Positions 18,168 through 26,467 of a stretch of 64,000 nt of DNA are shown piece by piece; the first letter of the stretch is position 1; the number at the start of each line of letters is the position of its first letter. The DNA comes from an uncultured Lachnospiraceae bacterium. Lineage in GTDB: Bacteria; Bacillota; Clostridia; Lachnospirales; Lachnospiraceae. The position numbers were made by a program, and so were the translations under genes. The DNA is taken from NCBI GenBank assembly GCA_910577735.1, contig CAJTOO010000004.1, positions 107,629 through 171,628 on the forward strand, read 5' to 3'. Below the pieces are notes generated by a model, which searched no databases, was not told the DNA's origin, and worked only from the letters and a program-made list of their open reading frames with translations.

Positions 18168-19064
18168 ATGAAAGAAAGACTGGATGTGATTCTGGTCAGA
18201 CAGGGCTATGCGCAGTCCAGGGAGAAAGCGAAGGCGCTCCTCATGACGGGGAATGTCTTTGTGGATGGCCAGCGGGAGGACAAGGCGGGAACCACGTTTG
18301 ATGAGAGTAAAATACGGATTGAGGTAAAAGGGAATCCGCTGCCCTATGTGAGCCGGGGCGGGTTGAAATTAGAGAGGGCGCTTTTACAGTTTCCTCTTAC
18401 CCTGACAGATTATGTGTGTATGGATATCGGCGCTTCCACAGGCGGCTTTACGGACTGCATGCTGCAAAATGGTGCAGCAAAGGTCTACGCCATTGATGTG
18501 GGACATGGGCAGTTGGCCTGGAAGCTTAGGAACGATGCGCGTGTGGTCTGTATGGAGAAAACAAATTTCAGATATGTGACGGACAAGGAAATTCCGGAGA
18601 AAGTGGATTTTGCTTCGGTGGATGTTTCCTTTATTTCGCTCACCAAGATTCTGATTCCGGCCAGGAATCTGCTGCGTGAGAGCGGTTGTATGGTGTGTCT
18701 GATCAAACCACAGTTTGAGGCCGGCAGGGAGAAGGTAGGCAAAAAGGGTGTGGTGAGAGATCCGAAAGTGCATGCAGAGGTGGTGCACAAGGTGATTGAC
18801 TATGCCGATATGATAGGTTTTGCGGTGAAGGGACTTACCTATTCCCCGGTGAAAGGGCCGGAGGGGAATATAGAGTATCTTCTTTGGATTGAGAAAGGAG
18901 TATCTATTGCGGAAGAAGTCAGTGCCATGACAGAGACAGAGGCGTTAGGAGCGCTGAATCAGCTTCTGGCACAGGAGAGCGGGATATCTCATCAATCGGA
19001 GATGACGGAGTGTATCCGGCAGGTAATTGCAGAGGCGCATGATAAGTTGGATGAGGCTAAATAG
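18168..19064 (+). CDS. tlyA: TlyA-family rRNA 2'-O-methyltransferase
   Basis: A 298-residue protein with an N-terminal S4 domain (RLDVILVRQGYAQSREKAKALLMTG, split motif over residues 3-60) and an FtsJ-like SAM-binding domain (CMDIGASTGGFTDCML, about residue 85; later VDFASVDVSFISL and CLIKPQFEAGREKVGKKGVV). TlyA proteins methylate cytidine riboses in rRNA and in actinobacteria set capreomycin sensitivity; clostridial homologues (YqxC) sit exactly here between dxs and nadK. The last ~45 residues are a family-variable helical tail. Six bases separate it from dxs. Confidence 0.93.
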   Translation: MKERLDVILVRQGYAQSREKAKALLMTGNVFVDGQREDKAGTTFDESKIRIEVKGNPLPYVSRGGLKLERALLQFPLTLTDYVCMDIGASTGGFTDCMLQNGAAKVYAIDVGHGQLAWKLRNDARVVCMEKTNFRYVTDKEIPEKVDFASVDVSFISLTKILIPARNLLRESGCMVCLIKPQFEAGREKVGKKGVVRDPKVHAEVVHKVIDYADMIGFAVKGLTYSPVKGPEGNIEYLLWIEKGVSIAEEVSAMTETEALGALNQLLAQESGISHQSEMTECIRQVIAEAHDKLDEAK

Positions 19065-19067
19065 CAG

Positions 19068-19904
19068 ATGAAAAAGTTTTATCTAATCACCAATGAAGTG
19101 AAAGACCCACAGGGTATTGTGACGAAAAAGATAGTTGATTATATGGAGAGGCATGGAGCCAGCGCAGTCTGTATCGAGAATGATAAACAGGCTTTTTTGT
19201 ATGGCAGTGAAGAAGAGATTGACTGTGCGCTGGTGCTGGGAGGAGATGGCACCATGCTTCGGGCAGCCAGGAATATGATGGACAGTGATATCCCGCTTCT
19301 GGGGATTAATCTGGGGACACTTGGGTATCTGGCAGAAGTAGAGAGCGCCCATGTGGAGGAAGCGTTGGATAAACTGCTGCAGAATCAGTTTATCAGGGAG
19401 AATCGCATGATGCTCTCTGGCAGGGTGGAGAACCAGGACGGGGCAGAGGAAGATTATGCTTTAAATGATATTGTGATTTCCCGGTGCGGCTCTTTGCAGA
19501 TACTGACCTTTCACATCTATGTCAATGGACAGTTCTTAAATGCCTACTGCGCGGATGGCATGATTGTGGCAACCCCCACAGGATCCACCGCCTATAATCT
19601 TTCGGCAGGCGGACCGCTTGTAAAACCCGGTGCGAAGATGCTTCTATTGACGCCGGTCTGTCCCCATACATTGAATACAAGAAGTATTGTGTTTGCACCG
19701 GAGGATGAGATTGTGATTGAGATTCCCCCGGGGAAGGATGGCTGTCAGCAGATTATGGAGGCCAGTTACGACGGCAGCCATAAGATTACGTTGCGCACAG
19801 GAGACAGAATCGTGGTGCGCCGGGCGGATAAGACCACAGGTATCTTAAAGCTGAACACGGAGAGCTTCTTATCCGTGCTCCACAAGAAAATAGGGGAAGG
19901 TTGA
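19068..19904 (+). CDS. nadK: NAD kinase
   Basis: A 278-residue enzyme that makes NADP from NAD. It has the nucleotide-binding GGDGTML (about residue 57), LGINLGTLGYLAEV (about 80) and the ribose/adenine-binding DGMIVATPTGSTAYNLSAGG (about 163-182). The usual NE pair is read here as ALNDIVISR. Starts three bases after the tlyA stop, so coupled translation is likely. Confidence 0.95.
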   Translation: MKKFYLITNEVKDPQGIVTKKIVDYMERHGASAVCIENDKQAFLYGSEEEIDCALVLGGDGTMLRAARNMMDSDIPLLGINLGTLGYLAEVESAHVEEALDKLLQNQFIRENRMMLSGRVENQDGAEEDYALNDIVISRCGSLQILTFHIYVNGQFLNAYCADGMIVATPTGSTAYNLSAGGPLVKPGAKMLLLTPVCPHTLNTRSIVFAPEDEIVIEIPPGKDGCQQIMEASYDGSHKITLRTGDRIVVRRADKTTGILKLNTESFLSVLHKKIGEG

Positions 19905-19923
19905 TAAAGGTGCAGGCATCGCT

Positions 19924-20376
19924 ATGAAAAAGGCAAGACACGAGAAAATCATAGAATTGATTGCAAATTATGAGATAGAGACCCAGGAGGAATTGGTGGA
20001 CCGGCTCCGGGAAGCCGGCTATGAAGTCACGCAGGCCACTGTCTCCCGGGATATCCGGGAACTGAAACTATCCAAGATTCCCAATGGAAAAGGCCAGCAG
20101 AAGTATGTGGCTTTTACCCAGGAAGAACCGCATCTGGGAGATAAGTACAGCAGGGTGCTCAAGGAAGGGTATGTGTCCATGGCGCTTGCCCGGAATCTCC
20201 TGGTCTTAAAGACCGTATCCGGTATGGCGATGGCGGTAGCCGCTGCCGTGGATGCTTTAAAGATCGAGGAGATCGTGGGCTGCATCGCAGGAGATAATAC
20301 CGTGATGATAGCCATGCGAAATGAGAAGGATGCAGAAGCAGTGATGCACAAAATCGGCAGGATGGTAGCTCGCTGA
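19924..20376 (+). CDS. argR: Arginine repressor
   Basis: A 150-residue regulator with an N-terminal winged helix (ETQEELVDRLREAGYEVTQATVSRDIRELKL region, written as short blocks: TQEELVDRL and VTQATVSRDI) and a C-terminal arginine-binding oligomerisation domain with VAAAVDALKIEEIVGCIAGDN. The usual GDDT motif reads GDNT here. ArgR controls arginine synthesis and breakdown; no arg gene is in this window, and its place between nadK and recN is conserved in Firmicutes. Confidence 0.95.
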   Translation: MKKARHEKIIELIANYEIETQEELVDRLREAGYEVTQATVSRDIRELKLSKIPNGKGQQKYVAFTQEEPHLGDKYSRVLKEGYVSMALARNLLVLKTVSGMAMAVAAAVDALKIEEIVGCIAGDNTVMIAMRNEKDAEAVMHKIGRMVAR

Positions 20377-20454
20377 TCGTAGCGGGTCAGGTAGTTGAAG
20401 GTTACAGTCCGGGCGCGTTAGCTATAAGAAATATTCGCAGAAACGGGGATGAAA

Positions 20455-22137
20455 ATGTTACGGAGTTTACATGTGAAAAATCTGGCTCTGATCGATGAGA
20501 CAGAAGTTTCCTTTACAGAGGGTCTCAACATTCTCACAGGAGAGACCGGTGCCGGCAAGTCTGTTATCATTGGCTCCATTAACCTGGCTCTGGGAGCCAA
20601 GGCAGATAAGGAAATGATACGGTCCGGAGCAGAGTATGCACTGGTGGAACTGGTCTTTGATGTGGGGAATGAAAGACAAAGCAGAGCCATACAGGAACTG
20701 GAACTTCCGGTGGAGGAAGGCCAGGTGATCATACAGCGTAAGATTATGCCAAGCCGCAGTGTGTGTAAGGTGTGCGGTGAGACGGTGACGGCCAGACAGC
20801 TGAAACAGCTGGCGGAGATTCTGATCGATATTCACGGACAGCATGAGCACCAGTCCTTGCTGCAGGCAGCCAGACAGCTGGAGATTCTGGATGCCTATGC
20901 AGGCGAAGAACTGGAAACTTCCAAGAAAACTCTGAAAGAAACCTATAGACAGTATAAGCAGGTACAGGAAGAACTTTTTTCCAGTCAGGTAGATGAGGAG
21001 ACTCGCAGACGGGAGATATCGCTGGCTGAGTTTGAGTGTAAAGAGATTGAGGAAGCGGCTCTTACGGCGGGAGAGGATGAGGAGGTGGAGAAAGCCTATC
21101 AGAAGATGCTCTATGCCCAGAGGATTAAAGAGGCGGCGGTGAATGTCCATGGTCTGTGCGGTTATGAGGACAATGGCATGGGCAGCCTCATGGGACGGGC
21201 CCTGAAGGAGATTCGCAGCGTATCTGCCTATGACGATGCGTTACAGGAATTTGAGAAACAGCTTTTGGATATGGATGGGCTTCTCAATGATTATAACAGG
21301 GCCATGGCTGAATATCTTGCCAATCTGGAGTTTGATGCCGGCCTGTTTGATCAGACGGAGAGACGCCTTAATCTGCTGAATCATTTAAAGTCAAAATATG
21401 GAAGTTCGGTGGAGGAGATTTTATCCTATTATGAAAGGGCGCAGGAAACGATTTCCAAATATCAGGATTACGATGCTTATCGTATGGAATTGTCCGGAAA
21501 GGCAGATACTTTAAAGGCAGAGGTTCTCATACGCTGTGAAGAGATTTCGGGAATCCGTGTCAAAAATGCCCACAGACTTTCCGAAGAGATGCGCACGGCT
21601 TTAGAAGATCTTAATTTTGACCATGTGGCGTTCCGGATTCAGGTAACGCCCAGCGAGGAGCGGATGGGAGAAAACGGCTACGATCAGGTTACCTTCCTGA
21701 TTTCCACGAATACGGGGGAAGCCTTAAAGGAGCTGACCCAGGTAGCCAGCGGCGGTGAGCTTTCCCGTATCATGCTGGCCCTCAAGACAGTACTTGCCGA
21801 CAAGGATGAGATTGAGACCTTGATTTTCGATGAGATCGATACCGGCATCAGCGGACGGACGGCGTGGAAGGTGTCAGAAAAAATGGGAATTTTAGGAAAA
21901 GGCCATCAGCTGATCTGCATCACCCATCTTCCGCAGATTGCGGCTATGGCAGATACCCATTTCTATATAGAAAAGCAGGTGTCAAATGACAGATCCATCA
22001 CGGCGATCAGAGAACTGGAAGAGACAGAAAGTGTGGAGGAGTTAGCCAGAATGCTCGGAGGCGCGCAGATTACGGAAAATGTATTAAAAAATGCCGAGGA
22101 AATGAAAGATTTGGCAAGAAAAACAAAACAATATTAA
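20455..22137 (+). CDS. recN: DNA repair protein RecN
   Basis: A 560-residue SMC-like ATPase acting at double-strand breaks. It has Walker A in LTGETGAGKSVIIGS (about residue 30), the ABC signature VASGGELSRIMLALK (about 430) and Walker B TLIFDEIDTGISG (about 457), joined by two coiled-coil arms. ATG 20449 lies directly against the GGGG ribosome site; ATG 20455 is six bases away and is preferred. Ends just before a strong intrinsic terminator. No LexA box was seen upstream, and the gene appears to be read from the argR side. Confidence 0.95.
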   Translation: MLRSLHVKNLALIDETEVSFTEGLNILTGETGAGKSVIIGSINLALGAKADKEMIRSGAEYALVELVFDVGNERQSRAIQELELPVEEGQVIIQRKIMPSRSVCKVCGETVTARQLKQLAEILIDIHGQHEHQSLLQAARQLEILDAYAGEELETSKKTLKETYRQYKQVQEELFSSQVDEETRRREISLAEFECKEIEEAALTAGEDEEVEKAYQKMLYAQRIKEAAVNVHGLCGYEDNGMGSLMGRALKEIRSVSAYDDALQEFEKQLLDMDGLLNDYNRAMAEYLANLEFDAGLFDQTERRLNLLNHLKSKYGSSVEEILSYYERAQETISKYQDYDAYRMELSGKADTLKAEVLIRCEEISGIRVKNAHRLSEEMRTALEDLNFDHVAFRIQVTPSEERMGENGYDQVTFLISTNTGEALKELTQVASGGELSRIMLALKTVLADKDEIETLIFDEIDTGISGRTAWKVSEKMGILGKGHQLICITHLPQIAAMADTHFYIEKQVSNDRSITAIRELEETESVEELARMLGGAQITENVLKNAEEMKDLARKTKQY

Positions 22138-22166
22138 ATTAAAAAATCGGATTTTTCATATACTAG

Positions 22167-22201
22167 AAAGGACATACTCTAATGTGTGTCCTTTTTCTGT
22201 T
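22167..22201 (+). terminator. Intrinsic terminator after recN
   Basis: Eleven-base stem (22167-22177 with 22184-22194, one G-T pair), six-base loop and a T-rich tail. It would end the long housekeeping transcript between recN and spoIVB, and it contains the ATG/GTG codons at 22182-22186, which argues against those as the spoIVB start. Confidence 0.85.
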
Positions 22202-22231
22202 AAGAAGATAGGAAAGACGAGGAATGAAAAA

Positions 22232-23566
22232 TTGAGCGATTTAATATATATGTCCAGACAACAGGAGAAAAAGTACAGAGGCTTCTTATATTTTTTACTG
22301 GCTGCAGGGGTGACGGCTTTGCTATTGACGATTTACTTTGCCTACTGGGATAAGATTCCTTCCACGATCAAGATCCGTGCAGGTGTGGAGCAGGAATTGA
22401 ATTTCCGGGTTCCTGTATCCGGGGAAATCTATCGGGTGAGAGAAGAAGCGGCACAGGCGGCCTCCGTGACGGAACTGGCAGATACCGGGGAATTGGGGGA
22501 GGACGATATAGCGAGAAGCATCCACGTGGATTTTGCACATACGGTAAAAGTCAGAGCGAACGAGATTGATACTTATCAGATGGATCTGAAACTGTTCGGG
22601 GTTCTTCCTTATAAAAATGTGGATATACAGGTGATTCAGGATAAGATGCTGATTCCTTCGGGGATTCCCATCGGTATTTACGTGAAGACCAACGGGGTGC
22701 TGGTAGTGGGAATCGGAGAGTTTGAGAACAGTGATGGAGATACCGTATCGCCGGCTAAGTATGTATTGCAAAAAGGAGACTATATCTTAAAGATTGACGG
22801 GGAGACGGTGGAGAATAAGAAGCAGTTCATCAGGCTTGTGGAGGAGTCAGAAGGAAAGGATATGGTACTCACCATTAAAAGAAATGATGAAATAACAGAT
22901 GTTATGATAGAGCCGGATGCCAATAAGAGCAGTGAATGGAAGCTGGGAATCTGGATACGTGACAATGCCCAGGGTATCGGCACCATGACCTATGAGGGGA
23001 CGGATCATACCTTTGGCGCACTGGGACATGGCATCAATGATGTGGATACTTCTATTCTGATGAACCTGGAAGAAGGAATGCTGTATAAGACGGAGATTGT
23101 GGGCATCACCAGAGGGGCAAACGGCGCACCGGGAGAACTGACAGGCTATATTGAGTACGACAGCGACAATGTGATTGGTGAGATTACCGAGAACACAGCG
23201 GAAGGAATCTTTGGGGTATGTGATGAGACCCGCATGGAAAATACCGGTTATGAGCCCATACCGATTGCCCTGAAACAGGAGATTGAACTGGGACCGGCAC
23301 AGATCATTTGTTCCGTTTCCGGTGAACCGGAATTCTATGATGTGGAGATTGTGGAGGTCAATCTGGAGCATGAAAATGTGAACCGGGGCATTGTCATCCA
23401 AGTGGTGGATGAGAAACTGCTGACACTCACCGGCGGCATCATCCAGGGAATGAGCGGCAGTCCCATCATTCAGAATGGGAAACTGGTGGGGGCAGTGACC
23501 CATGTGCTGGTGAATGATTCCACCAGGGGTTATGGAATCTTTATCGAGGAAATGCTGACGCATTAG
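22232..23566 (+). CDS. spoIVB: SpoIVB serine peptidase (sigma-K checkpoint signal)
   Basis: A 444-residue forespore protease with an N-terminal membrane segment (GFLYFLLAAGVTALLLTIYF), a PDZ domain (about residues 130-215, VLQKGDYILKIDGETV) and an S55 peptidase domain. The catalytic His is in GALGHGIND (about residue 263) and the Ser in QGMSGSPIIQNGKLVGAVTHV (about 408). It cleaves SpoIVFA to release pro-sigma-K processing in Bacillus. The start is set at TTG 22232, nine bases after GAGG at 22219-22222 and downstream of the recN terminator. Unusually, spo0A does not follow it here. Confidence 0.93.
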   Translation: MSDLIYMSRQQEKKYRGFLYFLLAAGVTALLLTIYFAYWDKIPSTIKIRAGVEQELNFRVPVSGEIYRVREEAAQAASVTELADTGELGEDDIARSIHVDFAHTVKVRANEIDTYQMDLKLFGVLPYKNVDIQVIQDKMLIPSGIPIGIYVKTNGVLVVGIGEFENSDGDTVSPAKYVLQKGDYILKIDGETVENKKQFIRLVEESEGKDMVLTIKRNDEITDVMIEPDANKSSEWKLGIWIRDNAQGIGTMTYEGTDHTFGALGHGINDVDTSILMNLEEGMLYKTEIVGITRGANGAPGELTGYIEYDSDNVIGEITENTAEGIFGVCDETRMENTGYEPIPIALKQEIELGPAQIICSVSGEPEFYDVEIVEVNLEHENVNRGIVIQVVDEKLLTLTGGIIQGMSGSPIIQNGKLVGAVTHVLVNDSTRGYGIFIEEMLTH

Positions 23567-23672
23567 ATATTAGGCATGCAACGGATAAATGACAGTGAAA
23601 TAATCCGGGAACCGTAAGAGCCGGCAGATAAGATACAAACCGTTTCTTACGGTTTCAGGTAAATATTACATC

Positions 23673-23701
23673 TTTACAATAGAACATATGTTTGATACCA
23701 T
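23673..23701 (+). promoter_or_regulatory. Putative LexA-controlled promoter of the small gene-dinB operon
   Basis: TTTACA (23673-23678), a 17-base spacer and TACCAT (23696-23701). Inside the spacer, at 23682-23693, lies GAACATATGTTT, which fits the Bacillus-type LexA box GAAC-N4-GTTY. The layout is the same as at recA (49955-49983), where a similar box also lies between -35 and -10. Confidence 0.65.
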
Positions 23702-23737
23702 AGTCTTACAGGAAGCGTCAGGGAGGAGGTGAAGGAA

Positions 23738-24037
23738 GTGGAAGAGAGAGTGCAGGCGGGAACTCTGATAGACGGACCGACTAACATACCCATTCAGATG
23801 ATGTCACTGACAGATCGTGATGGCAGGATAACGCCTCAGTGGTTCCGGTTGGAAACAGAGAACCATGAAATTCTGATGTGCCGGATTGAGCAGGTAGTGT
23901 CCCGGGGAGAAAAGAAATATGTGGGTGTGCGGGAGAAGCAGTTTGTCTGTAAGATCAGGATGGGAGAGATTTGTAAGACCCTGGAAATGCGGTATAGTGT
24001 GGAGTCCCAGAAGTGGCGGATCTTCCAGTTCCTGTAG
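23738..24037 (+). CDS. Small protein of unknown function, SOS-linked partner of dinB
   Basis: A 99-residue protein that I do not recognise. It is predicted to be mostly beta-strand, with QWFRLETENHEILMCRIEQV, KKYVGVREKQFVCKI and KTLEMRYSVESQKWRIFQFL as successive strands, suggesting a small barrel. Charged residues are frequent and there is no membrane segment. The start is GTG 23738, nine bases after GGGAGGAGG; the GTG at 23729 touches that site. Its last 25 bases overlap the start of the Y-family polymerase, and a LexA-type box controls both. This makes a role with the polymerase at damaged DNA plausible, but that is inference from context only. Confidence 0.75.
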   Translation: MEERVQAGTLIDGPTNIPIQMMSLTDRDGRITPQWFRLETENHEILMCRIEQVVSRGEKKYVGVREKQFVCKIRMGEICKTLEMRYSVESQKWRIFQFL

Positions 24038-25329
24038 CGGTGGGCAGATATGTATTTCATATTGATGTGAACAGCGCGTTTCTCTCCTGGAGCGCGGCAT
24101 ACAGAGTGAATGTGCTGGGAGAAGCGGAGGATATCAGACAGATTCCAAGTATTGTGGGCGGAGATCAGGAGAAACGCCACGGCATTGTGCTGGCCAAAAG
24201 CACACCTGCCAAGAAGTTTGGGATTCAGACCGGAGAACCCATTGTGGCAGCCAAGAAGAAGTGTCCCGGGCTGGTTATTGTACCGCCTGATTATGGCCTG
24301 TATGTCACTTCTTCCAGAGCCTTTATCCGGATACTGGAAGAGTACAGTGATCAGGTGATTCAGTACAGTATCGATGAAGCGTGGGTAGTGTTTGAGGGGT
24401 TTGAAAAACTATATGGCCGAGATCAGATGGTGACTCTTGCATATGAGCTGAAGGCCAGGATCAGGGATGAGCTGGGGTTTACGGTAAATGTGGGTGTCTC
24501 CGATAATTTCCTGTTAGCCAAGACGGCGGGAGATTTTTCTAAACCGGATAAGGTGCACACTCTTTTTCCGGAAGAGGTGGAGCAGAAGATGTGGCCGCTT
24601 CCTGTCTCAGAGTTGTTTCTTTGTGGCCGGGCAACGGTAGGCACGCTGCACCGGTTGGGGATTCGCACCATTGGAGAACTGGCTAGGGCAGATGAGGGAA
24701 TGGTGCGTGCGCATCTGAAGAAGCATGGTCAGGCTATCCAGGGATTTGCAAGAGGCGGAGATTTGGATCCGGGGATGGTTTCCCATGAGGCAAATAAGGG
24801 CTATGGCAACAGTCTGACAGCACCTGTGGATATTGTGACGGGGGAGTATGCCAGACATTTACTGTTGTCGCTTTGTGAGACGGTGGGTACAAGACTCAGA
24901 AACGACGAGGTAATGATCAGTGTGGTCAGCGTGCATCTTACCACCTGTGAGTTTCAGCGTATGAATAAGCAGATGCAGCTGGCATCCCCCACGAATATAA
25001 CGGAAGAGATATATGAGGCAGCCTGCCAGATCTGGAACAGACTGTGGGACCATAACACGCCTGTCAGACAGATCGGCGTCCATACTGCAAAGGTGCAGGA
25101 GGAAGGGGGACGGCAGTACAGTATCTTTGATATGGAAAAGAATGAGAAACTGGAAAAGCTGAACAGGACCATTGACCAGATTCGGGTGCGGTACGGGGAA
25201 GACGCTGTATTTCGCGCCAGTTTTTTAAAGAGCAATGTATCCCATATGAGCGGAGGATTAAACAAAGAAAGACGAAGCGGGGTAACATTGGGAATCGATG
25301 TGGAAGGTGAAAATGTCAGAAATCTATGA
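24013..25329 (+). CDS. dinB: Y-family DNA polymerase (DinB/Pol IV-like)
   Basis: A 438-residue translesion polymerase. The palm motifs FHIDVNSAFLSWSA (about residue 16) and QYSIDEAWVVFEG (about 116) carry the catalytic carboxylates, and GVSDNFLLAKTAGDFSKPD follows. QYSIF near residue 367 looks like a beta-clamp-binding motif. It is slightly longer than typical Pol IV. YSIDEAW has Trp where many DinB proteins have Phe. Start GTG 24013 follows GGAG by eight bases inside the upstream gene; GTG 24040 is an alternative. An SOS-type promoter lies upstream of the pair. Confidence 0.88.
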   Translation: MADLPVPVAVGRYVFHIDVNSAFLSWSAAYRVNVLGEAEDIRQIPSIVGGDQEKRHGIVLAKSTPAKKFGIQTGEPIVAAKKKCPGLVIVPPDYGLYVTSSRAFIRILEEYSDQVIQYSIDEAWVVFEGFEKLYGRDQMVTLAYELKARIRDELGFTVNVGVSDNFLLAKTAGDFSKPDKVHTLFPEEVEQKMWPLPVSELFLCGRATVGTLHRLGIRTIGELARADEGMVRAHLKKHGQAIQGFARGGDLDPGMVSHEANKGYGNSLTAPVDIVTGEYARHLLLSLCETVGTRLRNDEVMISVVSVHLTTCEFQRMNKQMQLASPTNITEEIYEAACQIWNRLWDHNTPVRQIGVHTAKVQEEGGRQYSIFDMEKNEKLEKLNRTIDQIRVRYGEDAVFRASFLKSNVSHMSGGLNKERRSGVTLGIDVEGENVRNL

Positions 25330-25489
25330 AAAGATATAGAAATTCCGGCGGCAGGATGGCGAAAATACATGAAAGTTTTGCTTCTTATAATAATTTAGGT
25401 ATTTATCAGGGGATTATTTATGGTAAGATATAACAAGAAATTTGGAAAGGTAAAAATAGAGTGAACGATTGGGGAGAAGGAGAAAGCTT

Positions 25490-26452
25490 ATGGAATACAG
25501 AAAGATACCTTACGTGGACAAACCAGTTTCACGGATTCTGTTCGGGACAGCCATGTCCCCTTTTCTGGAAGGCGGGGACGGCAGCGCCTTGCTGGATGCC
25601 ATTTACGGGACAGGAGTGACTGCCTTTGATACGGCGAGGCAGTATGAGGGGGCGGAACAGTCTCTTGGAAAGTGGATTGCAAAGCGGCACATACGGGAGC
25701 GGGTGGTGATACTTTCCAAGTGCGGACACCCTTCTGTGACATGGGAGAAGCGGGTGAATGAAAAGGAGATGCGGGAAGATTTAAAAGAGTCTCTGCATAA
25801 TCTGCAGACAAATTACATAGATATCTATCTGCTTCACAGAGACGATCCGAATGTGGAAGTGAAAGAAGTGGTGGAAGTGTTCAATGCCATGCACGAAGAG
25901 GGAAAGATAGGGGCCTTTGGAGGTTCCAACTGGACCCATGAACGGATCGAGGAAGCCAATGAATATGCCTATAAACATAGTATGATACCCTTTAGTGTAT
26001 CCAGTCCCAATTATGGTCTTGCGGACCAGAAAGAAGATCCATGGGGCGGCGGCTGCGTGACGATTTCAGGGCCGGCGCATGCAGATGCCAGAAAATGGTA
26101 TGAGAAAAATAAGATGCCGGTGGTGGCATATTCCAGTCTGGGCAGGGGGCTTTTTTCCGGCAGGTTGAAAAGTGAAAAAGCAGCCGAGAATGCTGCCGGG
26201 ATTTTGGATGAATTTGCCTTGAAGGGTTATGGCTGCCCGGATAATTATGAAAGGCTCAGAAGATGCGAAGAACTGGCAGCCAGGAAGCAGGTATCCGTTT
26301 CGCAGATAGCCATGGCGTTTATCTTCAGTCAGAACATGAATACGCTAGCTGTGGTGAGTACATCCAGTGCAGAGAGGATGCAGTCAAATGTGGATGCCTT
26401 ACATGTTACATTGAGTGAAGAGGAAATGGCATATCTGGATTTGCAGAAATAG
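25490..26452 (+). CDS. Aldo/keto reductase
   Basis: A 320-residue NADPH-dependent oxidoreductase with a TIM-barrel fold. The usual tetrad is present: Asp and Tyr in FDTARQYEGAEQSLGKWI, Lys in VILSKCGHP and His in YLLHRDDPN. The C-terminal nucleotide-binding region includes VSQIAMAFIFSQ and STSSAERMQSNVDAL. Substrate not predictable. ATG 25490 lies seven bases after AAGGAG. The next gene, an antiporter, follows within 16 bases, so the two may be co-transcribed. Confidence 0.88.
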   Translation: MEYRKIPYVDKPVSRILFGTAMSPFLEGGDGSALLDAIYGTGVTAFDTARQYEGAEQSLGKWIAKRHIRERVVILSKCGHPSVTWEKRVNEKEMREDLKESLHNLQTNYIDIYLLHRDDPNVEVKEVVEVFNAMHEEGKIGAFGGSNWTHERIEEANEYAYKHSMIPFSVSSPNYGLADQKEDPWGGGCVTISGPAHADARKWYEKNKMPVVAYSSLGRGLFSGRLKSEKAAENAAGILDEFALKGYGCPDNYERLRRCEELAARKQVSVSQIAMAFIFSQNMNTLAVVSTSSAERMQSNVDALHVTLSEEEMAYLDLQK

Positions 26453-26467
26453 GTGCGGAGGATGATC

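Noticed and set aside
20467..21150. 227-codon minus-strand frame inside recN
   Set aside because: Lies wholly opposite recN with no motif; a by-product of recN codon composition.
22182..22231. Start of spoIVB at ATG/GTG 22182-22186
   Set aside because: These codons lie in the recN terminator stem; TTG 22232 has a better ribosome site and gives the usual N-terminus.
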